From: Enterococcus columbae
GTDB lineage: Bacteria; Bacillota; Bacilli; Lactobacillales; Enterococcaceae
Length of the DNA: 64,000 nucleotides
Reading direction: 5' to 3'
NCBI GenBank assembly: GCA_020742395.1
Contig: DYWZ01000061.1
Coordinates: 16,216 to 80,215, forward strand
Translations under genes and position numbers: made by a program
Notes under the pieces: model-generated
Told to the model about the DNA's origin: nothing
Databases searched by the model: none
What the model saw: only the letters and a program-made list of their open reading frames with translations
Shown: positions 42,382 through 53,447 of the stretch, piece by piece
Position numbering within the stretch: the stretch's first letter is position 1
Layout of the letters: each line of letters begins with the position of its first letter

Positions 42382-43565
42382 ATGTCTGTTCACCAATTAA
42401 CTGATACGATTACTTTACGCATGGTGCAGTGCTAGCTAATCGTATCGTCATGTCACCCATGCAAACCCATTCTGGTAAACGCAATGGTTTTGCTTCAGCG
42501 GACACTATTGCTTATTATAGCGCTCGCTCACACGCTGCGGGCATGCTGATTACCGAGTTTCACTATGTTAGTCCAAATGGGAGTCCTTGCTACCAACCAG
42601 GCTATCCTGAACAATTAGCGGCTTATTCCGATGAACATATTGCCAGTCTACAACAGGTTGCCCAAGCCTTAAAAAAAGATGGAAATAAAGCCATTTTGCA
42701 AATTCACCATGGGGGTAGAGCAGCAATCGGTCAAGCTGTCAGCGGGAGTCCTGCAGTAGCCCCTAGTCAGATAGACTTTGATTTTTTAAATTATCCAGTA
42801 CGCGAGTTAACCAATGAGGAGATTGAAGCGATTATTACCGATTTCGGACAAGCGACTAGACGAGCAATTGAAGCCGGCTTTGACGGAGTAGAAATTCATG
42901 GTGCAAATCACTATTTACTCCAACAATTCTTTTCAAGCTATTCCAATCGACGAAACGATCAATGGGGTGGCTCCTTGGAAAAACGCATGGCCTTCCCATT
43001 AGCTGTAGTCAAAGAGGTCAAACGCATCGCAAAAGCCTTTGCTAAAAAAGAATTTATTATTGGCTATCGAATTAGTCCTGAAGAAATTCACGACGAAACG
43101 ATTGGCTACACTTATCAAGAATCGATACAATTAGTCGCTAAAATCGTCGAACAAGAATTAGACTATATCCACTTGTCTTTATTTGAAGGCTACCATTCTA
43201 AACCAAAGAATAGCGATTTATCCTACGCCGAGCACTTCAAAAAGGTCTTAGATGACCAAACAAAACTCATCATTGTCTGTGGAGTAACTAGTCAAGAACA
43301 AGCACAAGATGCTGTAGCTAATTATAGTGACTTAATTGCTATCGGACGTGGGACATTAATTGAACCCCAATTTGCTAAAAAAACCATGGAAGGAAAAGGC
43401 GAAACCATCCTACACCAAATTTCACCTGAAACGCTAGCTTACGCCCAACTAACACCAGGACTTAAAGAAGCGTTCACTCGTGAAGATCACCTCGGCTTAC
43501 CACCATTGCCTGGTGGAGAAAGTATCCGATCATTCCATACCGGACAATTCGACATGTTTAATTAA
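42382..43565 (+). pseudogene. NADH-dependent flavin oxidoreductase (Old Yellow Enzyme family) with 5' single-nt frameshift
   Basis: ATG 42382 (RBS agaagg) reads MSVHQLTDTITLRMVQC*; the other frame continues HGAVLANRIVMSPMQTHSGKRNG..., i.e. expected TLRHGAVLANR is split by a missing base near 42418-42421. Confidence 0.75.
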
Positions 43566-43625
43566 TAAAAAAAGAATATTCAGCGCAAGAGGCGCTGAAT
43601 ATTCTTTTTTAAGTTTAACTTTTCA

Positions 43626-45089
43626 TTAATGAACATTACCCATTAATTTTTGAATTGGCTTGCGACCAAAATATAATAAAATACCGGCAATCACCGCAAC
43701 TGCCCCAACAATACCATAGTAAGCTGATTCAGTTTGTGGGGTATAAAAACGAGCAATTTGGGCATTGATTACTTGTGAAGAAGCATCCGCTAATAACCAA
43801 ATAGCTAACGTTTGTGCTTCAAAAGCTTTTGGTGCTAATTTAGTCGTTACCGATAGACCAACTGGAGATAAGCACATTTCTCCAGCAATCATAATGAAGA
43901 AGCTGCCTACCAACCATAATGGGCTTACTTTTGTATCTACTCCATAAAGCATGCCTGGCAACATTAATAAAACGAATGAAAGACCAGCTAAAACTAAACC
44001 AATTGAGAATTTCACCACTGTTGTAGGTTGTTTTTTACCCATTTTAGACCATAACCATACGAAAAACGGTGTCATCAATACAACAAATAATGGATTTAGT
44101 GTTTGATACCAACTAGCTGGAATAGTGAAGCCAAAGATTGTTGATTGTGTTCTTTCACTAGCAAATAAAGCTAAAATAGATGATCCTTGTTCTTCTAATG
44201 ACCAGAAGATAATCGCTGCAATAAACAACGGAATATACGCACGAACTTTTGTCTTTTCTTCTGGTGTTACTTCATTTGATACCAGCATGCGTGTGAAATA
44301 GATAATTGGAATGGCAATTCCGACCACACTGATGAAGTTAACGAAGAAATCAATCGTTAATTGTCCCATGGCATAAGCCACACCAAAAACAACAGCAATA
44401 GCTACAACAATCAAAGCAATTGTACGGAATACTTTTGCACGTTCACTACCAACAATCGGATTGGTAGGCTCCATCCCAATCCCTTTTAAGGTTGTCTTAC
44501 CTTGGAAGTAGTAAACACATAATCCTAAGAACATGCCGACAGCAGCCACACCAAACCCTAAATGATAGCTAACTTTTTGTCCTAAAGTACCAACAATAAT
44601 TGGTGCCAGTAATGCGCCGACGTTAATTCCCATGTAAAAAATTGAGAAACCAGAGTCACGACGTAAATCTTCTTTAGAATATAAATGTCCGACCATTCCA
44701 GATACATTGGCTTTTAACATCCCTGTACCAATGACAATTAAAATCATGGAAACAAATAAAGCAATGACACCTAATGGTAAAGCTAGCACAATATGACCAA
44801 ACATGATGAACACACCGCCATAAAAAACGGTTTTATGTGACCCAAACAAACGGTCGGATAGCCAACCACCGACAATACTTGACATATAAACCATTGCCCC
44901 GTAAACAGACATAATTGCAACTGCGGTTGATTTAGGCAATCCTAAACCACCATTTACGACTTGATCGTACATAAAGAACAACAAGATGGCGCGCATCCCA
45001 TAGTAGCTGAAACGCTCCCACATTTCTGTAAAGAACAGAGTGGCTAAGCCTCGCGGTTGTCCTAAAAAGGTTTTTTCTTCCTTCTGCAT
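43626..45089 (-). CDS. dtpT: POT/PTR family di-/tripeptide:H+ symporter
   Basis: EMWERFSYYGMRAILLF, FSIFYMGINVGALLAP. Confidence 0.95.
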   Translation of the reverse strand: MQKEEKTFLGQPRGLATLFFTEMWERFSYYGMRAILLFFMYDQVVNGGLGLPKSTAVAIMSVYGAMVYMSSIVGGWLSDRLFGSHKTVFYGGVFIMFGHIVLALPLGVIALFVSMILIVIGTGMLKANVSGMVGHLYSKEDLRRDSGFSIFYMGINVGALLAPIIVGTLGQKVSYHLGFGVAAVGMFLGLCVYYFQGKTTLKGIGMEPTNPIVGSERAKVFRTIALIVVAIAVVFGVAYAMGQLTIDFFVNFISVVGIAIPIIYFTRMLVSNEVTPEEKTKVRAYIPLFIAAIIFWSLEEQGSSILALFASERTQSTIFGFTIPASWYQTLNPLFVVLMTPFFVWLWSKMGKKQPTTVVKFSIGLVLAGLSFVLLMLPGMLYGVDTKVSPLWLVGSFFIMIAGEMCLSPVGLSVTTKLAPKAFEAQTLAIWLLADASSQVINAQIARFYTPQTESAYYGIVGAVAVIAGILLYFGRKPIQKLMGNVH

Positions 45090-45535
45090 AGTAACCCACC
45101 TTTAAAAAAATATAAATATGTAATACAGCTGATACTTTTAACAGTCTATACTTCCATTAAAAATAACCATAAACCATTTTACTATGATTTATCAGTTATG
45201 TAATAAAAAAGAGAATATCTTAATTTACCCCCTCCTCTATTCTGAGATAAAAATAAAAAAATGTTGATTTTTACACAATTTTTTTATGAAATAACTACCA
45301 ACTTTATCATAAAATATTCATTTTAACACTAAGATTTTTTTAATAATTATTAAAAAAATACAAATATGCAGTTATTTATTCACTCGTTTTCATAATAATC
45401 TGATAATTGTATTTATTCATATAATTTGTCTAGAGATTTGTAAAGCTAACTGTGAACATACTTTGAAAACGGTATTTACAGTCAATCAATCACTGCTATA
45501 ATTAAATTAACTAGTAAATAAAGGGTGATGAGAAA

Positions 45536-46948
45536 ATGAAAAAGTTAAAATTTTTAGGCTGGCTAAGTGTGGGACTGATTGGGATTACTTTAACATACAC
45601 ACCGCTTTACGCGCAAGAAGAGTCATCGACAGAAAGTAGTGCAATCAATCCATCTACTACCGAAACAACTTCAGCACAGGCCAATTTATCAGAAACAACT
45701 GCTACTGCTGATTCGACAACCAACAAAACACAAGAAACGGTAGACACAGAAAAAGAGGAAACAACTACTTCAACCGAGACCAAAACACCAGAAGTGCCCG
45801 TAGCTTCACAGCCAGTGATTAAAGAAGTGCCTACACAAGCAATGTATCGTGTTTATAATTATAACTCAGGTGAACATTTTTTTACAGCAAATAGCTATGA
45901 AGCGAGTCAATTAGCTAAATTAGGCTGGCATTATGAGGGCATTGCTTGGTATGCACCATTAGAAGGAGAACCGGTCTATCGATTATACAATCCTAACAAT
46001 GGAGACCATCATTACACCTTATCCGGTGGAGAAAAAGCCTGGCTTGCCCAGCATGGTTGGCGCTATGAAGGGATTGGCTGGTATTCTGATAATCAAAAAC
46101 GAATTCCATTATATCGATCCTATAATCCTAATGCCAAAAGCGGTTCTCATCATTACACCCAATCCTTAGGTGAGCATAATCATCTACTAAACCATGGTTG
46201 GCGAAATGAAAATATCGCTTGGTATGCAAGTAACGTAACGCCTAGTAGTAATCAGCATGAACAGCTAAAACAAATCTCTGTTACTACAGCCATTTTCCAT
46301 CATATTCAATTAGCTGGAGATACCGTTATTCAGACAAGTCCTAATACCAGTGCACCCGCTATTGCAAATAGTGCTAGCTATCGAGGATTGGTTGCTATCA
46401 CACGACAAAAAGTAAGTAACTACGATGGTCTTTGGTATGCGGTAGCTTTTCCAGATGATCAAATCGGTTGGATCCGCACCCAGTATTTAGCGGCCTATCG
46501 TGACAATGATTACTATCTTTATACAACAGGTGGTCCCTATCCTAACCTAGCTGCCTACCCTAATGTGAACGTTGAGATTAATTATACGGCTAAACGATTA
46601 TATCTAAAATCAGGAAATCGCGTCATTTATACGATGCTCAGTCAGCATGCGATGCCTGGAATGTTATCTCCAACTGGACATTATAGTATTAATGCCTATC
46701 GCGCACGCCGTTTTTGGTGGATGGGTGGTGGTGCAGATTACGCTGCCGGTTGGAAAGATTATGGATTATATCTCATTCACAGCACACCTATCGCGACTCC
46801 AAATGGCGGTTACAAACATGAAATCGGCATGAAATTAGGCGTTCCAGGACCTGGAACTTCTCATGGTTGTATTCAAGTATCTGTAGAAGATGCTAAATGG
46901 TTCTACTCTCACATCCAAACAGGAACCCCTGTTTATATTCATTATTAA
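45536..46948 (+). CDS. Secreted L,D-transpeptidase (YkuD) with three DUF5648-like repeats
   Basis: Signal peptide, T/S/E-rich linker, three repeats YR(V/L/S)YN...GEHFFT...LGWHYEGIAWY, SH3-like segment, C-terminal SHGCIQV catalytic motif. Confidence 0.88.
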   Translation: MKKLKFLGWLSVGLIGITLTYTPLYAQEESSTESSAINPSTTETTSAQANLSETTATADSTTNKTQETVDTEKEETTTSTETKTPEVPVASQPVIKEVPTQAMYRVYNYNSGEHFFTANSYEASQLAKLGWHYEGIAWYAPLEGEPVYRLYNPNNGDHHYTLSGGEKAWLAQHGWRYEGIGWYSDNQKRIPLYRSYNPNAKSGSHHYTQSLGEHNHLLNHGWRNENIAWYASNVTPSSNQHEQLKQISVTTAIFHHIQLAGDTVIQTSPNTSAPAIANSASYRGLVAITRQKVSNYDGLWYAVAFPDDQIGWIRTQYLAAYRDNDYYLYTTGGPYPNLAAYPNVNVEINYTAKRLYLKSGNRVIYTMLSQHAMPGMLSPTGHYSINAYRARRFWWMGGGADYAAGWKDYGLYLIHSTPIATPNGGYKHEIGMKLGVPGPGTSHGCIQVSVEDAKWFYSHIQTGTPVYIHY

Positions 46949-47002
46949 ATTAAAGAGCAAGTAAACTCGCTATTTTCGAGTTTACTTGCTTTTAATTAGC
47001 TT

Positions 47003-48763
47003 TTAATTTAGTAGACGTCCTTCATCAATCGCTTTTAATTTTTGATAACGAGAATTGTTCTTGGCTAATTCTTGTGGACTACCACTCATTTCTAACTGAC
47101 CATCTTCAACAAATAATACTTGATCCATCAAATCCACCCCTTGTAAATGATGGGTAATCCAAATTACTGTACGATCTGCCAATTCACTGAAAAAGGTATC
47201 AATTAAGGCTTGTTCAGTTAACGGATCTAAACCAACAGTTGGCTCATCTAATAAAACAATCGGTGTATCTTGTAATAAAATTCGGGCTAAAGCCATTCGA
47301 TGACGTTCCCCACCAGAAAAACGTAACCCTGCTTCATCAACCATTGTATGTAACCCTTCAGGAAGACTGGCCACTAGTTTATCAAGACCTACACGAGCTA
47401 AAACCTGCCAAACTTCTTCTTCCGTAGCGTTGTCGTTAGCCATACGCACATTATTAAAAATTGTAGTATGGAATAAATACGGTGTTTGTTGAATGACACC
47501 AATATATTTAGTAATCTCATCGCCAAAACGATAAGTATCAATGCCACCTAAGGTCAAACTACCTTGCGTTGGTTGTAAATCGCCACGAATTAAAGTAGCT
47601 AGCGTACTTTTTCCAGAACCGCTTCTACCTAAAATAGCCACCTTTTCACCTGGTGTAATGGTTAGTGATAGTTGTTTTAAAACGAATTTACTATCTTTAT
47701 GATACTGAAAGGCTAATTGATTAGCTGAAATAGTGAAATCATCAATCTCAGGAAGATTAGTCACTTGTTCAATCGGTTCACTTAATTCATTTAAGCGCGT
47801 AATTGAATCTTTGTATACATTGCTTTCTTGCGTTGCTTCAGGTAAAACGACAAAAGCATCTACCAAAGGAAATGCTGATAAGACAAAAGCCGCAATCCAG
47901 TTGGCCGCTCCACCATGATTTCCGACAAAGCGTTGGCTCGTCCAAACAATTAACCCTAAAACTAAAAAGCTATATAAAAATTGAAATAACAATTGAATTT
48001 GGCGGTTAAATTTACGCTTATGTTCTTGGACGACATAAAGTTGTTCTTCAATTTTTAAGTGTAAATCGACATATTCTTGACCACGTTGACTAAAAATCCA
48101 ATCACCAACACCTAAAACATTATCCGTTAAATCAGTATATAACGCTTGCTTCAATTGTTTTTCTTTTTCTTGTCTAGCACCATTGATTACTACCGACCAT
48201 AAAGGTAACACAACGACTAAGCCAAAAAACAAAATGGCCATAAACAAAGCAAATGGTAATGAAAATACACCTATCGCTACAACTACAAAAATATACAACA
48301 ACCAGGCAATTGCCGTTGGAAAAATCGTTCGTAAATATAGATTTTGAATGTATTGGATATCATCGGCTAACAACCCTAAGATATCACCCATTCGATAGTT
48401 TTGTTTAAAGAACATCGCATCTTTTTCTAATGAACGATAGAGCTTTAAGCGCAGTTTAGAGGTCATTTTTAAAACCCAGTTATGACTAGTTAGACGTTCG
48501 ATATAGCGAAAAACTGGTCGTGCAATCCCGAAAGCTCTAGTTAGAACAATCGGTACATAAACTAACAAAATATTCTCAGGTAGTGAGGCTGAACGACTGA
48601 TTAAAAAACCTGAGTTAAACATCAAGGCACCAGCACTAAAGAAAGTACAAAAACCTAGAAAAATCGCCAACAATAATGGCCAACGATATTTTTGCAAGTA
48701 GGGTTTGACCCATTGATCCTCTTTTAGCGCTTGAAAAATAGGCAATTTAAACATTTTGTTCAC
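47003..48763 (-). CDS. cydC: Thiol reductant ABC exporter subunit CydC
   Basis: ABC transporter with TMD; Walker A GRSGSGKST, signature FSGGERHRMALA; in cyd operon. Confidence 0.92.
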   Translation of the reverse strand: MNKMFKLPIFQALKEDQWVKPYLQKYRWPLLLAIFLGFCTFFSAGALMFNSGFLISRSASLPENILLVYVPIVLTRAFGIARPVFRYIERLTSHNWVLKMTSKLRLKLYRSLEKDAMFFKQNYRMGDILGLLADDIQYIQNLYLRTIFPTAIAWLLYIFVVVAIGVFSLPFALFMAILFFGLVVVLPLWSVVINGARQEKEKQLKQALYTDLTDNVLGVGDWIFSQRGQEYVDLHLKIEEQLYVVQEHKRKFNRQIQLLFQFLYSFLVLGLIVWTSQRFVGNHGGAANWIAAFVLSAFPLVDAFVVLPEATQESNVYKDSITRLNELSEPIEQVTNLPEIDDFTISANQLAFQYHKDSKFVLKQLSLTITPGEKVAILGRSGSGKSTLATLIRGDLQPTQGSLTLGGIDTYRFGDEITKYIGVIQQTPYLFHTTIFNNVRMANDNATEEEVWQVLARVGLDKLVASLPEGLHTMVDEAGLRFSGGERHRMALARILLQDTPIVLLDEPTVGLDPLTEQALIDTFFSELADRTVIWITHHLQGVDLMDQVLFVEDGQLEMSGSPQELAKNNSRYQKLKAIDEGRLLN

Positions 48764-50471
48764 CTCGCATTCTTTGCGTTAAGGCATAGAAATGACCTTT
48801 TTTAGCAGTCAATTCTTCAAAAGTGCCCATTTCAACCAATTTTCCTTGCTCCAATACCATAATAACATCCATTTGATGCATCCAATGTAATCGGTGAGTA
48901 GCAAAAAAGACCAGTCTATTTTCCATCAGCGGTAACATGCGCTCTTTTAATTCTACCTCTGTTTCAATATCTAAATGCGCGGTTGGCTCATCAAAAATCA
49001 TAATTTTACGTTTTTGATCAAGAAAAGCACGAGCTAAGGCAATCCGTTGGGCTTGTCCCCCACTTAATGGTCGCGCACCTTCTCCTATTACCGTTTCTAG
49101 CCCATCAGGTAACTCTTGAACTAATTCAAGCAAACCAGCCACATCCACGGCTTGAATGATTTCAGTTTGTGTGGCCTGTGGGGTATAAAAAGCAATATTT
49201 TCCCTCAACGTTCCTCTAAACACATAAGGATTTTGCGGAATATACAATAATTGTTGTTGCCAATCACCTTGCTTAAAACTATTGGTTAATTGACCGTTCA
49301 AATAGATTTCTCCTGCTTGCGGTTGGAAAAAACCACTCAAAACATTCATTAAAGTAGATTTACCCGAACCACTCATACCAATAATCCCTACTTTTTGATA
49401 ACCTTTAACGACAAAATCCATCGGTTGCAAGCCAGATTTAGTCTCATCATAGGCAAATGCTAACTGCTTAACCGTTAACGTTGCATCCTCTTGCCAATTA
49501 GCTAACTGAATTTGTTCTACAGTTGGTTCTTCAATTTCTAAAATTTCTCGAATGGCCGTCATTGCGTTTTTACCATCCAAAGTAGCGTGATAGTCACTAG
49601 CAAAATCACGAACCGGTAAGAAATATTCAGGTGCCAAAATCAAAATGGTTAAAGCCGGAAATAGTAAAATATTGCCTTCTAATAAACGTAACCCTAAAAA
49701 CACTGCCACAATCGCCACTGAAAGAGTGGTAAAGAAATCTAGAGCAAAAGTTGATAAAATAGCAATTCGCAAAGTTGACATTGTTGCTTTACGAAAAGCT
49801 TCACTTGTTTGATAAATTCCTTTGGCATATTGTTTACTCATCCCAAACACTTTTAACGTATCAATCCCTCGTAAAGAATCAATAAAATGATTAGACAATA
49901 TTTGGAAAGAGCGATATTGGCGATCCGCTTTTGCTTGAGCAGCATACCCTAAGACAATCATAAAAATGATTATCAACGGAAAAACTAATAATAAAATGAC
50001 TCCTGAAACCCAGTCAAAATAAAAAACAACCACTAAAATTAACCAAGGAATAATCATCATATTCATCATTTTAGCCAAAATCAAATGAATATAGTTTTCT
50101 GCCTGAGCAATTCCATCTAAAGTCATGGTGGTTAAATTCCCAGTACCTTGATCTTGAGCAACTTTAGGGCCTAAGCGAAAAATTTTACTTAATAATTGAT
50201 TCCGTAAATACTTCGCTTGTTTTTGGGCATAAATATCTAGCATTCTTTCTCTAAGATAGGTAATGCCATGTCGGGCCATAAAAATCACGAAAAAGCCACC
50301 CATGGCTAATAAAACTTGAGATAAACTTTCACCTTGCCATAAATGGGTAATGGTAAAAGATAATGTATAAGCCTGGCCAATGATAAAGATTGCTTGCAAA
50401 AGCGCAAGCCCTGCAAGCAATCCCATCATTTGTTTAATTTTTGGCAGGCGCATAATCGCCTTATCTATCAT
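48747..50471 (-). CDS. cydD: Thiol reductant ABC exporter subunit CydD
   Basis: GMSGSGKSTLMN, LSGGQAQRIALARA; in cyd operon. Confidence 0.92.
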   Translation of the reverse strand: MIDKAIMRLPKIKQMMGLLAGLALLQAIFIIGQAYTLSFTITHLWQGESLSQVLLAMGGFFVIFMARHGITYLRERMLDIYAQKQAKYLRNQLLSKIFRLGPKVAQDQGTGNLTTMTLDGIAQAENYIHLILAKMMNMMIIPWLILVVVFYFDWVSGVILLLVFPLIIIFMIVLGYAAQAKADRQYRSFQILSNHFIDSLRGIDTLKVFGMSKQYAKGIYQTSEAFRKATMSTLRIAILSTFALDFFTTLSVAIVAVFLGLRLLEGNILLFPALTILILAPEYFLPVRDFASDYHATLDGKNAMTAIREILEIEEPTVEQIQLANWQEDATLTVKQLAFAYDETKSGLQPMDFVVKGYQKVGIIGMSGSGKSTLMNVLSGFFQPQAGEIYLNGQLTNSFKQGDWQQQLLYIPQNPYVFRGTLRENIAFYTPQATQTEIIQAVDVAGLLELVQELPDGLETVIGEGARPLSGGQAQRIALARAFLDQKRKIMIFDEPTAHLDIETEVELKERMLPLMENRLVFFATHRLHWMHQMDVIMVLEQGKLVEMGTFEELTAKKGHFYALTQRMRGEQNV

Positions 50472-51484
50472 TCTTCATACCCCACTACATCAGCAGTTAT
50501 TCGTTTTCTAAAGACATAATAAGTCCAAGCAAAGTAAGCTAAGACAAACGGTAATAAAGTAATCGCTACAATACTCATGATTTTCAAAGTATATGGCGTA
50601 GAAGAAGCATTTTTAATTAATAAATCAAATTTTGGACTGATTGAGCTAATCATCACTCGTGGGAATAAACCAGTAAATAGTAAAGCTACTAAAGCTACTA
50701 AGGTTAAACCACTAGCTAAAAAGGCGGTTAACTCACGTTTTTTCCAAACACTGATATTAGCTAAGACTGTTAGTAAGACAATGACTACAACTAAAGCTAA
50801 TGTAGTGGCAAAATGTAATTTGAAAAAGTCGGTTTTAAAGTATAGTAATACTGCAAAAACAACTAAACCAGCATACAATACCCAATATAAAACTTTCGCA
50901 TAGTCATTTGCACGATGACGAATTGGACCATCTGTTTTTAGTGCAATATAGTTCAATCCATGTAAGTAGCATAATAAAGTTAAAGCTACTCCACCAACTA
51001 ATGAAAAGATATTAAAGTAATCAGTAAAATGAGCGGTCATATTGCCATTAGCATCTAAAGGCATGCCTTGAATCATACTGATAAAGATAATTCCAAAGAA
51101 AAATGGAACTAAAAAACTGCCAATTGCTAATGTCCAATTCCAAAAATTCTTTTTACTTGGATCAACTTTGTGACGGAATTCAAAAGAAACGCCTCGAATA
51201 ATCAAACCAAATAAAACGGTGAATAAAACTAAATAATATCCACTAAATAGTGACGCATACCAAAATGGGAAAGATGCAAACATCGCACCACCAGCAGTTA
51301 TTAACCATACCTCGTTACCATCCCATATCGGACCGATGGTATGAACGATTTGATCTCTTTCTTTTTCATTTTTGGCTAATGTTTGGACGGACATCCCTAC
51401 ACCAAAGTCAAAACCTTCTAAAAAGAAGAAACCTGAAAACAACACACCAATTAAAAAGAACCATAAAAGTTGCAAACTATTCAT
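50468..51484 (-). CDS. cydB: Cytochrome bd ubiquinol oxidase subunit II
   Basis: LWFFLIGVLFSGFFFLEGFDFGVGM, GPIWDGNEVWLITAGGA. Confidence 0.96.
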   Translation of the reverse strand: MNSLQLLWFFLIGVLFSGFFFLEGFDFGVGMSVQTLAKNEKERDQIVHTIGPIWDGNEVWLITAGGAMFASFPFWYASLFSGYYLVLFTVLFGLIIRGVSFEFRHKVDPSKKNFWNWTLAIGSFLVPFFFGIIFISMIQGMPLDANGNMTAHFTDYFNIFSLVGGVALTLLCYLHGLNYIALKTDGPIRHRANDYAKVLYWVLYAGLVVFAVLLYFKTDFFKLHFATTLALVVVIVLLTVLANISVWKKRELTAFLASGLTLVALVALLFTGLFPRVMISSISPKFDLLIKNASSTPYTLKIMSIVAITLLPFVLAYFAWTYYVFRKRITADVVGYEE

Positions 51485-52931
51485 GTGAAGCACCTCCTTC
51501 AAAAGGATCTACCGCTACTTTAGCAGAAAGTTTGGCTTTGTTACCATCTAAATCTGGACCTTTTTTCAACTCTTTAATTACTAAAGTAATCATTACGCCA
51601 GCAAGACCAGCAAACAATAAGAAGTACACTGTATTTGAAATCAATAATGAAGTGACTGAAACGTTTGGTGACACACTATCCATGATAGTAAATACGCCAT
51701 AAACGGTCCATGGATAACGACCTAATTCTGTAATTAACCAACCAGCTGTATTGGCTAAGAATGGGGCAAACGTTGTTAAAGCCATAATCCAAAGCAACCA
51801 GCGTTTTTCAAATAAGACTGGTTTTTTCTTACGAGTTAAAATCAAACCAACAATAGAAACTAACAACATCAATACGCCAAAGCCGGCCATTACCCTAAAG
51901 CTCCAGAACAAAGTATTTACTGGTGGATAGAAGTTTAATTCCTTACCAGTTTCTTTTTTGTAAGCATCTACTTGTTTTTTAAAGTCTTTTTTGAATTGTT
52001 CATTCAATTCATTCATACCTTGAATTTCTTTTTTTGGATTGTTAAAGGCTAAAATCCCTAACATATAAGGAATTTTCACGCCAAAAACTTCTTTTTTATC
52101 CAATTCATCTGCCCAACCGACAACGGTCCAAGCATTAGTTTTTTCATAAGCGCCTTCTGTTGCCGCTAATTTCATTGGCTGCGTATGGACTAAATCTTTC
52201 ATTTGTAAGTCCCCGGCTAGTAATACACCTAAAGATCCAACTAAGGCCACAGATAAACCAATACGAACTGATTTATGATAGAAATCTTTCATTGCTGGTG
52301 CTAAGTTTTTCTTCTTCAATAATTGGAAAGCTGTTAAACCAGCAACAATAATCCCACCCATGGTAATCGCTGCAGCAATAACGTGAGAAAATTCATACCA
52401 AGTTTGCGGATTTTTGATTAACGCAAAGAAATCAGTCATTTCCGCACGACCATTACGTAGAGCATAACCTGTTGGATGTTGCATAAACGCATTGGCAATT
52501 AAAATCCATAAAGCTGATAATAAAGAACCTAATGTTACTAACCAAATAAAAATCACATGTACTTTAGGTTTCACACGTGTCCATGTAAACATCCAAAGCC
52601 CTAAGAAAGTAGATTCCATAAAGAAAGCTAGTAACGCTTCAACTGCTAGTGGGGCACCAAAAATATCACCGACGAAGCGGGAATAATCTGACCAGTTCAT
52701 ACCAAACTGGAATTCTTGAATAATACCTGTTACAACCCCAACGGCAAAACTAAGTAGGAAAATATTCCCCCAAAACTTAGCCATTTTCTTGTACATTTCA
52801 TCTTTTTTGACTACATACAAAGTTTCCATGATTGAGACAACTAATGCTGTACCGATAGAAAACGGCACAAAGAAAAAGTGAAAAACTGTTGTCATCGCGA
52901 ATTGGAACCGTGCTAATGTCACAATATCCAT
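51477..52931 (-). CDS. cydA: Cytochrome bd ubiquinol oxidase subunit I
   Basis: MDIVTLARFQFAMTTVFHFFFVP, GRYPWTVYGV. Confidence 0.96.
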   Translation of the reverse strand: MDIVTLARFQFAMTTVFHFFFVPFSIGTALVVSIMETLYVVKKDEMYKKMAKFWGNIFLLSFAVGVVTGIIQEFQFGMNWSDYSRFVGDIFGAPLAVEALLAFFMESTFLGLWMFTWTRVKPKVHVIFIWLVTLGSLLSALWILIANAFMQHPTGYALRNGRAEMTDFFALIKNPQTWYEFSHVIAAAITMGGIIVAGLTAFQLLKKKNLAPAMKDFYHKSVRIGLSVALVGSLGVLLAGDLQMKDLVHTQPMKLAATEGAYEKTNAWTVVGWADELDKKEVFGVKIPYMLGILAFNNPKKEIQGMNELNEQFKKDFKKQVDAYKKETGKELNFYPPVNTLFWSFRVMAGFGVLMLLVSIVGLILTRKKKPVLFEKRWLLWIMALTTFAPFLANTAGWLITELGRYPWTVYGVFTIMDSVSPNVSVTSLLISNTVYFLLFAGLAGVMITLVIKELKKGPDLDGNKAKLSAKVAVDPFEGGASHE

Positions 52932-53447
52932 TTTTCTTCCTCCATTCTGCACTTTAAGGAAAGAGACACACTCTTTCTTCAATTAGGTTATTAAGAGATA
53001 AAAATAATAAAATCTACATAATATCCCTAGCTTAATAATATGCTTTTTTAGAATTATTGCAAAGAATTTGTTTTAAAAAAATAGAATTATTTTCATTGAA
53101 AAATCAAATAAAAAACATTTTTTTCTATGATTTCTTTATCGTTCAATAAAACATCCATTCTCAATTAATTTCCAAAAATAAAAATACATTTTTTCAATCT
53201 ACACAAAATATTAAAAGAAGATTTTTACTTGCTATAAACCCTATGAAAATAGTTTTTAATTCATATCTATTTATTCACATTTAAGTTTTTTAGTTATTTT
53301 GAATAATTTATAACGCTATTTAACCTCCCTGATTTTGATATATTTATATTCTAAGGAGATTTAAAATAACAAAAATAGATTTATCAATTTCTTTTGATAA
53401 ATCTATTACTTTTCTTATTCACGTTTTAATAAACCCGATGAATTCAG

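Noticed and set aside
42429-43565. Accepting the GTG-start ORF as the intact reductase
   Set aside because: No RBS at the GTG and conserved N-terminal residues lie upstream in two frames, so a frameshifted gene is more likely.
45460-45480. Catabolite-response element (cre) upstream of the L,D-transpeptidase gene
   Set aside because: TGAAAACGGTATTTACA resembles cre only with mismatches and wrong spacing.
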